This document shows, in pieces, positions 36,947-46,879 of a stretch of DNA of 52,695 nt. The stretch comes from an uncultured Clostridia bacterium. GTDB taxonomy: Bacteria > Bacillota > Clostridia > Oscillospirales > Acutalibacteraceae. Under the pieces are notes generated by a model. The model had not been told where the DNA came from, ran no database searches, and was given only the letters and a program-made list of their open reading frames with translations. A program made the translations under genes and the position numbers. The stretch is taken from assembly GCA_946184925.1 (NCBI GenBank), contig CAMHHL010000008.1, forward strand, positions 1-52,695, in the 5' to 3' direction. Numbering within the stretch: position 1 is the first letter of the stretch; each line of letters opens with the position of its first letter.

Positions 36947-37170
36947 ATATCCACTTCCCCTATTTACATTATTGCTCTATAATTTTAAATAATCGGAGTT
37001 CTTTTGTCAATATGAAAAACCAAAAAGCAAATTTTATAAAACGCAGTTTTTTTGTGACAATTGACAGAGGTTTTAAAAATTTTTTGGCATTTTCACCAAA
37101 AAACAACCTGTAGTGGATAAAGCTGCATAAAAGCACAAGATATTTGAACTTCAAAAGCTAAAGGTAAAAG

Positions 37171-37199
37171 AAAAGGTGCCGCGATTGCAGCACCTTTTA
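37171..37199 (-). terminator. Terminator downstream of 167-aa lipoprotein
   Basis: aaaaggtgc...gcacctttt hairpin. Confidence 0.6.
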
Positions 37200-37207
37200 C
37201 GATTTAA

Positions 37208-37711
37208 TTATTCAGCTTCCTTTACGACTTCAACCTTGTCGGCAGGAACCATAAGCTTGCGTGCTCCGATATCGTCAACCTTGAGGATACCTGTCAAGGT
37301 AACCTTTGCGTCATCGGCGGGATAATCATCAGGGAAGTTGCCCCCGATAAGCTCCCATGAACAGCCTCTGCCGTTACCGTCCTTATCCTCTTCAAGAATA
37401 GTGCAGTTGCTATTTCTGTGCTCGCTTTTGCCGGTAATCTTGATGATTTTGTCATCATATTTGTTCTCGCCCCAGCCTTCAAGGAATTCAACCATAGCGT
37501 CAAAGTCGCCGTCCTCGATTGTGAGGTCAACCTTTGAAAAATCAACGTTGCTGAAATCGGAAGAATCCGCAGCAGCTGTTGTCTCTTCAACCTTGCTTGA
37601 AGTTGAAGCGGTGTCGTCAGCTTTCTTCTCTCCGCCGCCGCAGGAAGCGAAAAGACTAACGCTGAGCGCGAGCACCATTGCAAGCGCCAATACTGATAAT
37701 AATTTTTTCAT
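37208..37711 (-). CDS. Lipoprotein with OB-like C-terminal region, unknown function
   Basis: Lipobox LFASC; RBS ataggagg. Confidence 0.8.
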   Translation of the reverse strand: MKKLLSVLALAMVLALSVSLFASCGGGEKKADDTASTSSKVEETTAAADSSDFSNVDFSKVDLTIEDGDFDAMVEFLEGWGENKYDDKIIKITGKSEHRNSNCTILEEDKDGNGRGCSWELIGGNFPDDYPADDAKVTLTGILKVDDIGARKLMVPADKVEVVKEAE

Positions 37712-37753
37712 AATAGTCCTCCTATAAAAATATATTTACGGCATAGCCGCAGT

Positions 37754-38605
37754 TTACGTATTTTTGCCGTAGCTCTCGAGGAACGAACGGGTTTCTCCGC
37801 CGGTTTTGATTCCGGGGAATGTGTCAACATGTACATTATGCAGACTGTTGAAAATACTCTTTTCGATGTTAGGATTGGATTTTTTGAGCTCTTTAATCAA
37901 GAGCTTAATCTCCTGACGCTTGCTCTCGCCTATTCCGTTCGGGTCGGCGGCGCTGCGCTCGGTCACGCGGCAGGCGCAGTTGAGGAACTCGAGATTGTTA
38001 TAGTTCTTCCACGCAATGATGTCGTCCTCGCGGATTTTGTACATCGGGCGAATGAGCTCCATTCCCTCGTAGTTCTTGCTTCTGAGCTTTGGAATCATAC
38101 CTTGGAGCTGAGCGCCGTAGAACATCGACATTACAGTGGTTTCAATAACATCGGAGAAGTGATGACCGAGAGCGATTTTGTTGCAGCCTAAAGCAGAAGC
38201 ATTCTTGTAGAGGTAGCCGCGGCGCATACGCGCGCAGAGATAGCAGGGGTATTTTTCGGCGTTATCAGCAATCTCAAAAATATCGGTCTCGAAGATATTG
38301 AGCGGTATGCCGAGCAGCGAAGCGTTATTCTCAATCTTGGCTCGGTTTTCGGGAGTATAGCCGGGATCCATCGCGAGAAATACAACCTCAAACGGAAAGT
38401 CGGAATGGCGCTGCAAAAGCTGCATTAGCTTTGCGAGGAGCATACTGTCCTTTCCGCCGGAAATGCAGACGGCAATCCTGTCGCCTTCCGCAATGAGCTC
38501 ATATTCCTTGACCGCTGAGATGAACTTTGTCCAAATTCTCTTGCGATATGTTTTTGTGATACTTCGCTCAACCTGAGCGGCAAAATCCGTCGAAGCGTTA
38601 TCCAT
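37754..38605 (-). CDS. TtcA/TilS-like ATP-PPi alpha-hydrolase (tRNA 2-thiocytidine biosynthesis TtcA family)
   Basis: PP-loop CISGGKDSMLLAKL; CYLCARMRRG; start at MDNASTDFAAQ behind aggggga. Confidence 0.88.
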   Translation of the reverse strand: MDNASTDFAAQVERSITKTYRKRIWTKFISAVKEYELIAEGDRIAVCISGGKDSMLLAKLMQLLQRHSDFPFEVVFLAMDPGYTPENRAKIENNASLLGIPLNIFETDIFEIADNAEKYPCYLCARMRRGYLYKNASALGCNKIALGHHFSDVIETTVMSMFYGAQLQGMIPKLRSKNYEGMELIRPMYKIREDDIIAWKNYNNLEFLNCACRVTERSAADPNGIGESKRQEIKLLIKELKKSNPNIEKSIFNSLHNVHVDTFPGIKTGGETRSFLESYGKNT

Positions 38606-38779
38606 ATTATCCCCCTGTCTCGTATATTTTAGCAGAACAGAGTGTATATTGCAATAATAATTATGCATTAAAATCCAATATTTGTCACTGTCATTTGTGA
38701 CAGTAATGAGAATATATTTCTAATACGGAAAAAAGCCAACCCGACCGGATTGGCTTAACTATCTGCAAACAAGATGTCA

Positions 38780-39010
38780 TTATTTGGTGCATTTGCCGGC
38801 AAGCTTCATGAGCTTGTCGCGATTTATGTAGGCAATGCAGCCTGCTGCCGCGACAGTACCGATAACCGCAACACGTCTCACTTTTTTAATTGCGCGGCGT
38901 CTAAGCTCCTTTTTGACTTCTCTTCTGACGGTTTCCTTGATTGACTCGGCAATGGCGTGTTTTACCTCGGAAGCCTCAGACTTTACGACATTCTTTACTG
39001 CTTCGTTCAT
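38780..39010 (-). CDS. Small basic protein with one hydrophobic segment, unknown
   Basis: 76-aa ORF with one TM segment; adjacent to GntR regulator. Confidence 0.5.
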   Translation of the reverse strand: MNEAVKNVVKSEASEVKHAIAESIKETVRREVKKELRRRAIKKVRRVAVIGTVAAAGCIAYINRDKLMKLAGKCTK

Positions 39011-39090
39011 AATTCAATACCTTTCCGCCCACAACGGGTAATTTTATCAATCATTCCCGCAGTGGGCAACACTGAATGATTGAGAGAAGA

Positions 39091-39465
39091 TTATTTTTCG
39101 TTAGGTTTATAATACTCAGCAACCATCTTTTGAAGGTCTTCAACAGTATATCTGAGGCGTCGCGCCTCCTCAAGAGCCGCCTTGATGTAACGTTCCTTAT
39201 AGGTACTGCGGCGCTCCTTGATGAGCTTATCGACTGCACCCTCTGCAACGAACATTCCGATTCCGCGCTTTTTGAAAACAATCCCCTCGGAAACAAGCAC
39301 GTTTATTCCCTTGTTGACAGTGGCTATGTTTATGTCGTTATCCTTGGCAATCTGGGTTGTTGAGGCAATCTGCTCGCCTTCCCTGACATCGCCGGAAAGA
39401 ATATGATCCTTTATCCCCTCGGCAATGCGGGCAAAAATCGGAATATTTTCATTTATAACGTTCAT
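39091..39465 (-). CDS. GntR-family (YtrA-like) transcriptional regulator
   Basis: PIFARIAEGIKDHILSGDVREGEQIASTTQIAKDNDINIATVNKGINVLVSEGIVFKKRGIGMFV. Confidence 0.93.
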   Translation of the reverse strand: MNVINENIPIFARIAEGIKDHILSGDVREGEQIASTTQIAKDNDINIATVNKGINVLVSEGIVFKKRGIGMFVAEGAVDKLIKERRSTYKERYIKAALEEARRLRYTVEDLQKMVAEYYKPNEK

Positions 39466-39581
39466 GGGCTCCTCCTGAAAATCGGTTAAATAGTTAAATG
39501 CTTAACTTAACTATTATTATATTACTAAAGCAATGAAAAGTCAAGCAATACCGAATAATCATCAGGTGAAATAAAATAACC

Positions 39582-41414
39582 TCAGCCCTTATAATAAATC
39601 GCGAGAACAGTCAGGTCATCCGACTGCGGAGCGGAGCCGGTGAACTTGAGAACATCCTTCTTGACTGCGGTGCACATTTCCTCCGAGTTTTTAAAATTAC
39701 CGCGCGAAACAGCCTTGAGAAGTCTGTCTTCGCCATAGAGCTCCTCAGCGGTGTTTTGCGCCTCGGTGACGCCGTCGGTATAGAGGAAAACAGCGTCTCC
39801 TTTGTCGAGCTTGAGCTCGTGCTTGCGATACTGCATACCCTCCATCGCGCCGAGCGAAAGATTAGGCTTGCAAACAGCGTAGGAACAATCGCCGTCGCTC
39901 TTGCGGATAATGGGATGGCAGTGACCTGCGTTCGAGAAGTCGATCTCGCCTGTGTCCGTGTTGAGAATACCAAGCCAGAGTGTGACGAACATATCCTCAT
40001 TGTTACCCTCGCAGAGTATGCTGTTCGCAATGTTCATAACCTCATTTACCTCTCTGCGCGACTGGGCAAGAGATTTGACAACAGCCTTTGCCTTCATCAT
40101 AAACAGCGCGGCAGGAATCCCCTTGTCGGAAACATCAGCCATTATAAAAGCGAGCTTGTTTTCGTCTATGAAGAAGAAATCGTAGAAATCTCCGCCGACC
40201 ATTTTTGCGGTTGTCATTGAGGCAAAGATGTCGATATCTGTTCTGTCGGGGAACGCTGGGAATTCATTCGGAAGCGCGGAAAGCTGAATTGAGCTTGCAA
40301 ACTTGAGTTCTCTGTCAAGGCGTGCAGCCTCGCGCGCGATATATTCCTTCAATGTGTCGACTGTTGAATTTATGTCGTCGGAAAGCTGTGAGAACTCTAT
40401 GTTGCCTCGGACATCTATGACGGTGTCAAGGTTTCCGGCGGTAATTTCGGCAAGCCCGTCGTTCACCTTGCGTATATTATCAACGATAAGCTTTCTGCTT
40501 AGATCATTTACTCGGAAGAACATCACAACAAGCAGCAAAAGAACAAGCACGCTGATGATGCTCAGAATGATATACCATCTTGAAAAGCTCTCTGACGTTG
40601 GAACAGCGCTGAAGAAATATATTTCCTCGGAAATGACGCACATCATATAATACTCTTCGCCGTTAATCGTTGCGGTAAACACCTTGTCGGGTTCTACCTC
40701 CGATAATGAGGCAACTCCGAAATCCTCAGTGGTTTTATAGTTTGAGTTGTGAGGTGCGCTGAGGATTTTTCCTTTGTTGTCACAAACAATGCAAAAGCCG
40801 CTCTCACCCACCAGCGTAAATTTTGTACTGTCGGTAACGAACATTACAAGAGATTGATAGTATGATTCAAAGCTGACGCCGACAACAACAAAATCGCCGT
40901 TTTCAAGCGGAATTCCGGCATAGCTATACAAATCGTCTCCGAGAAGCTTATCTTTGAAGAAATCTGTTTTCACATAATCCTTCTCCTTATTCAGAAGCTT
41001 GCCGAACACGGATGTGTTTTCATTACCGAGAATATTTAAGCCGATGCATTTTTTCTCGCTCGAGCAAACAACCTTGCCGTTTGAATCGACAACATCGACA
41101 ACAGCGGTGGAAAGATTTTTAGTCGCTTCCTTCAGGGACGAAACTGTAATTTGGTCGGCGGTATTGATATCTTCGGCAATAATCTCAGCTCTTATTCGCA
41201 TGACAGAATCAATATTATAGCTGATTCCGTCGGTGATGCGATTGATTTGCTTTTTGAGCATTGACTCGTTCGCTCGTCTGACAAAAAATGTCAGCGAAAC
41301 GATAACTATGAAAAATGCAACAAGAAAAATTATTATTGTAGTTTTGAGAAGGCGAAGCCGAAAGACCGTAGAAATTTTCCTTAGCTTTTTCCCTTGTTTT
41401 AATGAAGCGCTCAT
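39582..41414 (-). CDS. Extracellular Cache-type sensor + HAMP + SpoIIE/PP2C phosphatase
   Basis: MVGGDFYDFFFIDENKLAFIMADVSDKGIPAALFMMKAK; ~250-aa extracellular domain between two TMs. Confidence 0.92.
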   Translation of the reverse strand: MSASLKQGKKLRKISTVFRLRLLKTTIIIFLVAFFIVIVSLTFFVRRANESMLKKQINRITDGISYNIDSVMRIRAEIIAEDINTADQITVSSLKEATKNLSTAVVDVVDSNGKVVCSSEKKCIGLNILGNENTSVFGKLLNKEKDYVKTDFFKDKLLGDDLYSYAGIPLENGDFVVVGVSFESYYQSLVMFVTDSTKFTLVGESGFCIVCDNKGKILSAPHNSNYKTTEDFGVASLSEVEPDKVFTATINGEEYYMMCVISEEIYFFSAVPTSESFSRWYIILSIISVLVLLLLVVMFFRVNDLSRKLIVDNIRKVNDGLAEITAGNLDTVIDVRGNIEFSQLSDDINSTVDTLKEYIAREAARLDRELKFASSIQLSALPNEFPAFPDRTDIDIFASMTTAKMVGGDFYDFFFIDENKLAFIMADVSDKGIPAALFMMKAKAVVKSLAQSRREVNEVMNIANSILCEGNNEDMFVTLWLGILNTDTGEIDFSNAGHCHPIIRKSDGDCSYAVCKPNLSLGAMEGMQYRKHELKLDKGDAVFLYTDGVTEAQNTAEELYGEDRLLKAVSRGNFKNSEEMCTAVKKDVLKFTGSAPQSDDLTVLAIYYKG

Positions 41415-41510
41415 GCTCTAACCTCCCGGTCAGTATGACAACATTATACTTGATGATATGAATTATTTCAAGTCTTTTAAAGCCTTTCGAGACAGGAATA
41501 CGCAACGAAT

Positions 41511-41541
41511 AAGCCTGCCCGGATTATTTTCGGACAGGCTT
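41511..41541 (-). terminator. Terminator downstream of 295-aa membrane protein
   Basis: aagcctgcccgg / tcggacaggctt arms. Confidence 0.65.
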
Positions 41542-41553
41542 TGAATATTAATA

Positions 41554-42441
41554 CTATTTTATTTCCTCAAGCTTGATTTCAGTCTCCTGAATATCCAGAT
41601 TATAACGGTATTCCTTTTTGCCGTCTTTGATGACAAGCTCGGTTTTGCCGTATTTGTTGGCATTGATAACCATAACCGGATCGTCGCCATGATTCTGAAA
41701 ATCAATCGTTGCGAGAGAATCGTCCTTCAGCTCGACAACAGCCGCGGAACTGAGCTTCGGAAGCTCATCGGAAACAATGCGTGAGATATTGGCTTGCATC
41801 AGTGTCTGCGACATAATGAACAATACTATAACAACAACTACCGGAACGGCAATTCCGACGAGACGCTTTTTCCAATCGTCAAAGAAGGCGTAAATATAGA
41901 GCAGAATCTGCGCAAAGCAGAAAATCATAGCGATAATCATCTTCGGCGGATTTTTGAGCGTCGCGGTGAAAAAACCGAACCCCATAGACGCAAGTGCGGC
42001 AAAAACAGGGGCAAAAATAAGCAGACTGAGCCAGTTTTTCTTCTTAATAAACCATCCGACAAACGCCATGGGGAAAGTGAACAGCGTCCAGATGAACCAG
42101 TAGTAATAGTAATTGAAAAGTCCCCAGCCCAAATCGGCGAAGGGCACCTGAAAAAGATAAATCAGCGGTTGGCTAATCAGAAAAAACACAAAGGTTTTCA
42201 GAGCTGATTCGAGGGGCTTTTTACAATTAGACATTATAATAACGGCAAAGAGTATCCACGCTTCAAAGGTGGCGCCTATATTGCGGATTGAAGTATCCTT
42301 GAACACCGGAATCACCATAACCGCTGCGGTGACTGCCGCTGACGCTACCGCAAAGATAATAACCGCAAGCCAGCTCATGTTAATTCCGCCGAACAGCTTA
42401 TCGCATGCTCTGCGGAAAATATTTTTGTTAGTTGTTTCCAT
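41554..42441 (-). CDS. Multi-pass membrane protein, unknown function
   Basis: Multiple hydrophobic segments, 295 aa, soluble C-terminal domain. Confidence 0.75.
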   Translation of the reverse strand: METTNKNIFRRACDKLFGGINMSWLAVIIFAVASAAVTAAVMVIPVFKDTSIRNIGATFEAWILFAVIIMSNCKKPLESALKTFVFFLISQPLIYLFQVPFADLGWGLFNYYYYWFIWTLFTFPMAFVGWFIKKKNWLSLLIFAPVFAALASMGFGFFTATLKNPPKMIIAMIFCFAQILLYIYAFFDDWKKRLVGIAVPVVVVIVLFIMSQTLMQANISRIVSDELPKLSSAAVVELKDDSLATIDFQNHGDDPVMVINANKYGKTELVIKDGKKEYRYNLDIQETEIKLEEIK

Positions 42442-42565
42442 TTCTTTACCTCCGTTATTTTGCTGTATTATAGCATATCATTCACTATATTTCAACTAAG
42501 CAATCGATGATTACATAAAGGAAACCGCAGCCGGAACACTACCGGTTGCGATTGTTTTTCATAAT

Positions 42566-43363
42566 TCAGCCGAAGAAGAAATCGTCATCAGGAGCGTTCG
42601 CAGGCTCAGGCTGATTATCATCGGCTTTCGCAAAGAAGAAATCGTTGTCAACGGGCGCAGGGCGTTCCTCGTCAGCTGTATCGTTCTTCACAAAGAGGAA
42701 TTCGTCGTCGGCTGCAACAGACGGCGCTGTGTCAATATCGTCGTTTTTCGCATAGAAAACATCATCGGAAACGGCAACATGAACTCCGTCCTCGCCGGGA
42801 GCAGGCTCGTCCTCAGTCTTGGTGAAGAAAACATCCTCCCCTGTTTTGCGGACGACGCGTCCGCTCTCGTCACGTTCTATGTGGTTCTTTGCGTCGTCAG
42901 CAAAGGCACGCATACGTATTATCTTGAACACAAGAAAAACGAGCTTCACAAGCAGGAAAAGCATCATTCCAATCAGAACGCTGTAGCCCAGAATATTGTT
43001 GAAAAGATGCTCGCGGAACGCTATAAACAAGTATGCCGCGCCAATCAAAAACTCAGCAATAGTCGCAATCCTAGGTGTGAAGATTGTGAGAGCGAGAAAC
43101 ACCGCCATAGAAATTATCCATGTAACCAGCAGGAATGTGCCGTTGAGATGCGCGCCCGGTATAAAATGCGCCTCGACATACGTATAAATGGTTTCAAGAA
43201 CGACGTTAATCGGAATTATGAATAACATAAACGGTATAACCCTGAGTGCAAACAGAGAATACCATAGTCCCATCGACTGCTTGATATCGTCAAGCTTGAT
43301 TATAAACCGCTCGGTCGGGTCGGTTATAACCTCATTGTTTTCAGATTTTACATAATCCGTCAT
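42566..43363 (-). CDS. Membrane protein with acidic C-terminal tail carrying repeated D-x-FFFAK-x-D motifs
   Basis: DVFFTKTED, DVFYAKNDD, EFLFVKNDT, DFFFAKADD, DFFFG* in the last ~90 aa. Confidence 0.8.
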   Translation of the reverse strand: MTDYVKSENNEVITDPTERFIIKLDDIKQSMGLWYSLFALRVIPFMLFIIPINVVLETIYTYVEAHFIPGAHLNGTFLLVTWIISMAVFLALTIFTPRIATIAEFLIGAAYLFIAFREHLFNNILGYSVLIGMMLFLLVKLVFLVFKIIRMRAFADDAKNHIERDESGRVVRKTGEDVFFTKTEDEPAPGEDGVHVAVSDDVFYAKNDDIDTAPSVAADDEFLFVKNDTADEERPAPVDNDFFFAKADDNQPEPANAPDDDFFFG

Positions 43364-43394
43364 CAAATCACCGCCTTATATTGTACTGCTGTTT

Positions 43395-44207
43395 TCAGAC
43401 AAGATATTTTGCCTTCAATATCTCGATTTCATCCGCAGTAACATTGAGCTCACTTAAAATATAGTTTTTTACTGAGCCGTACTTATCCTTTAGGTAGTCT
43501 ATCGCGTTCTGCATAAAGCTTTTATCAACCGCGTCAAAAACAAGAGTTCCTCTTTTGACATATTCATCATCGCAGCCCTTTGCTCTGAGGAGCTGTTCGG
43601 TCATGGCAATTTCTTTTGAATAAAACTTGTTTGTGAGTGTATAATCATCGAGGATTATTTCTTCATCAACCCCGAGAGCCGAGAGCAGAAGCATAGCACC
43701 AAGACCGGTTCTGTCCTTTCCGCTTGTGCAGTGCCAAAGAACCGCACGGTCGGAATCCGCGTCAAGAAGAATGCGGAAAAATTTCGAATAGGCTTTCTTA
43801 CCCTTTTCGTCAGATAGAAAGGTAATGTACATCTTGCTGCCCATCATTCCGGATTGAACAGTGAGTTCAACAATCTGAATCAAATCGAGACTGCTGATAT
43901 CAACCGCACTCATCTCATCAGTCATATTAAAGGACGATAAATCAATGACATCAAGGATATTGTAGCGCACGCCGTTAATCTCCGGGTCATCTGCGCCCAA
44001 AAGCTCCATATCCATACGGAAATCAACAATATCCTGCAAACGATACTTTTCGGTAAGAACCTGAACGTCTTCATCGGAGATGCCGCATAGCTTTGCCGTG
44101 CGCAGGAGCACGCCGCTTTTTACTCTTCGTCCGTCCAACGTTGGGTATCCGCCGAGCTCACGTGCGTTTTTTATGCTTTTCAGCGGAATGGACTGTACTA
44201 ATTCCAC
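43395..44207 (-). CDS. Tyrosine-protein phosphatase (Y_phosphatase3/PTP-like)
   Basis: VLWHCTSGKDRTGLGAMLLLSALG (HCxxGKDRTG); NARELGGYPT. Confidence 0.92.
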   Translation of the reverse strand: MELVQSIPLKSIKNARELGGYPTLDGRRVKSGVLLRTAKLCGISDEDVQVLTEKYRLQDIVDFRMDMELLGADDPEINGVRYNILDVIDLSSFNMTDEMSAVDISSLDLIQIVELTVQSGMMGSKMYITFLSDEKGKKAYSKFFRILLDADSDRAVLWHCTSGKDRTGLGAMLLLSALGVDEEIILDDYTLTNKFYSKEIAMTEQLLRAKGCDDEYVKRGTLVFDAVDKSFMQNAIDYLKDKYGSVKNYILSELNVTADEIEILKAKYLV

Positions 44208-44459
44208 AAGAATTCACCTCTCATGATTGAATAAAAAAGACTCAAAAAGACTCAAATATATTTAATTTGTATTCTAATGATAGCACAATTGAATATCCCA
44301 TGTCAATTTTTATATCTCTGTTTCAAGACAAAAATACAAAAGTATGATTGTTTCAGAAAGCTATAAAAACCGCCGGGGATTTCCCCGACGGTCATTTCCA
44401 AAAATTGATTGATGATTAGTTCAAAGCAAGGCGTGCGCCGTAAATTGTGCGGTGTTGCC

Positions 44460-45509
44460 TTAATATCCGAAATCAACAATCTCCCAGCCGTCATCTTTGC
44501 TGAGTGAAAGCCACCACTGATAGTCAACATAATCGTGATTAGGCGTAAATGTTGTTCCGCTTGTGTCCTCGGGTGTAGTGAAATCCATCAGGAACTCGGC
44601 GATTTGAGTGTAGTTTGCGTCCGGATTCTTCTTATTTAACCGGTTGAGATTCTTCTCTGTCGCGGCTTCGTCTCCGGCGTAGCGAATGCTCTTGAGTTCA
44701 AGACCTTTGTAGAACGCGAACTGACACTTTATCTGAATAACAGCGTCCTTGAGTTCTTCCTCGCTGTAAAGCTTTGATGTGCCATAGTCAATGTCGACCT
44801 TATTTCCGCTTGCGGTCCCGAGATACTCCTCAAAGGTAATACCCTTGTCCATAATCTCCTTGGCAGCTTCGACATTGTCGATATAACGAATATGCCAGGG
44901 CTCGTAGCCGTAACCGGTTATATGCTCGCTTCCGTCGAGATATCTGAGGATAAAGCCATAATCGGCAAGCTTCTCGTGAATTTTCGCCCAAATTTCGGGA
45001 TACTGTATCATATCCTCGTTCTCAACAACATCCTTGCCGTCGATAATGAGATACAAATCAAGAGCAAGACCGGTATGATGTTCGGAATATCCGGGCTTAG
45101 CGACTGTTTTTGCCGCGTAATCCGCGCCGTATTCCTCAGTGAACTCATCCATAATTCTCTGCTGGTCGGCAACGCTTCTGCGCGCAGAGTCAAGGTCAAC
45201 AAAGATGTCTTCCTTCTCCAAATCTGCTTTGAGCTTCAGATAAGCATCATAGGCTTTCTTCTCGACCTCAACATTATCTTTGATTGAATTGGTCATGTGG
45301 ATTGTCTCGAGCTCCTTCTCCCAATCATCGGGAAGAGCGTTTGTTTTATTGACAAGAGCCATATAGTCAATCCCGTCGGATTTTGCCGCTTCGGTTGTCG
45401 GCTGTGTTTCTTTTGAATCCGACGATTTCTGACCTGAGCAGCCGGCAAAAACGCCGAGAGCCATAACAGCAATCATAAGCAAGGCTATAATTTTTCTTGA
45501 AGGTTTCAT
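44460..45509 (-). CDS. VanY-type D-alanyl-D-alanine carboxypeptidase lipoprotein
   Basis: SVADQQRIMDEF...PGYSEHHTGLALDL...EPWHIRYI; lipobox VFAGC. Confidence 0.9.
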   Translation of the reverse strand: MKPSRKIIALLMIAVMALGVFAGCSGQKSSDSKETQPTTEAAKSDGIDYMALVNKTNALPDDWEKELETIHMTNSIKDNVEVEKKAYDAYLKLKADLEKEDIFVDLDSARRSVADQQRIMDEFTEEYGADYAAKTVAKPGYSEHHTGLALDLYLIIDGKDVVENEDMIQYPEIWAKIHEKLADYGFILRYLDGSEHITGYGYEPWHIRYIDNVEAAKEIMDKGITFEEYLGTASGNKVDIDYGTSKLYSEEELKDAVIQIKCQFAFYKGLELKSIRYAGDEAATEKNLNRLNKKNPDANYTQIAEFLMDFTTPEDTSGTTFTPNHDYVDYQWWLSLSKDDGWEIVDFGY

Positions 45510-45681
45510 GTTTATTCCTCTTTTCTTGAATTATTTTTCAGCATTATATCATCTTTGCGCGTAATTGGCAATATGTATACATATTTTTACAAATGAAGAA
45601 AACGCACGAACAATTAATGTGCGTGCGCCTTCATATAGTGTTTTATTCTGTTTGGTTATGGTTGAAAAATGCAAGCGTTGA

Positions 45682-46191
45682 TTAGTTGTCCGCTACGGCT
45701 GCTGAGAAAATCATTGTAAAGCCTGTATCTATAAAGAATATTCCGATGAGTATTCCGAATGAAAGAGGCACAATTATAGGCTGGAAGAAAGTAAAGCAAC
45801 CGAGAATCAGCGTAAGAATACCGATAATAAGCTGGAAAACCCACATTTTGCCGCCAACCGCGTTTTTTGCAACTATTGAGTTATAAATGGAAACAACGCC
45901 CTGTAACACAAACCAGCCTGCGACAAAATAGAACAGCAAGCCGTTCGCGAATACGAATATATTCGGGAAGCACAAAACCAAAATACCTAAAATTGTACTG
46001 AGAATGCTGAAAACGAATCCCACGCCGAATCTTTTTTCGACAATGTTCTTGATAATACCGAAAACACCGAACACCATAACAAGGATTACGATGAAGTATT
46101 CTAAGTTCAGATAAGTCCAAAGCGGTGTGAACATACAGGAAAATCCGCAGATAACCATCAGAACTCCGAGAATAATGAATAAAATTGTCAT
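45682..46191 (-). CDS. HdeD/DUF308-like membrane protein
   Basis: Six short hydrophobic segments with paired-helix pattern, 169 aa. Confidence 0.7.
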   Translation of the reverse strand: MTILFIILGVLMVICGFSCMFTPLWTYLNLEYFIVILVMVFGVFGIIKNIVEKRFGVGFVFSILSTILGILVLCFPNIFVFANGLLFYFVAGWFVLQGVVSIYNSIVAKNAVGGKMWVFQLIIGILTLILGCFTFFQPIIVPLSFGILIGIFFIDTGFTMIFSAAVADN

Positions 46192-46303
46192 AATATCACC
46201 TTTCAAAATAATTTACAGCTGAAACAACTATATTGTCTCAGTGATTTACAAAACTCATACATCAACCTTAACCATACTTTTGACAAACATATTTATAACT
46301 GTT

Positions 46304-46879
46304 TCATGAGGACGCCTTCTTCATCTTTACAGGCACAAATCCGAGCTCCTCCTGCATCAGTATCATCAAAGGAATACCGAGGAAAAGCGGGAACACAAAG
46401 CCGTTGAGAAGTATTGTCACGAATAAAAGGATAACATCTATCTCCGGATAGGTCAGTTTCACAAAAGGCGCTATTATTGCCGCTTCCAAAACCGACGAAA
46501 TGGCAATAACTGCGATTTGCCTGAGAAGATTACCTCCGGTTCTGAGCGAAAACGGTGCTTTTGAGATATGTCTCCAATAAAGATAGAATACGAACGGACC
46601 TATAAAATTCGCCGCGAACCCGGCAATTGACGACCATCTGAGGCTGTCGCTGATAATGTCGCCGATTAAATTACCGACAGCAAAGGCAAAACAACCGGGA
46701 ATTCCGAAAAACACACCAAAAACAGGTTTTAACAGCATGACCGGACGGATATCCGTAAACCCCGGAATAACGCTCATAACCTTAAAAGGTACAGCGATAA
46801 TCAGATAAACCGCAATCAGAATCGCAGTCAGACAAATCATTCGTACAGTCTTGGGAAACCTTGAGATATTAAGAGCCAT
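46304..46879 (-). CDS. ECF-transporter S-component-like membrane protein
   Basis: MLKPVFGVFFGIPGCFAFAVGNLIGDIISD; overlaps the EamA gene end; RBS gaggagg. Confidence 0.65.
   Translation of the reverse strand: MALNISRFPKTVRMICLTAILIAVYLIIAVPFKVMSVIPGFTDIRPVMLLKPVFGVFFGIPGCFAFAVGNLIGDIISDSLRWSSIAGFAANFIGPFVFYLYWRHISKAPFSLRTGGNLLRQIAVIAISSVLEAAIIAPFVKLTYPEIDVILLFVTILLNGFVFPLFLGIPLMILMQEELGFVPVKMKKASS

Noticed and set aside
44233-44262. Direct repeat aaaaagactc x2
   Set aside because: Short low-complexity repeat without further support.
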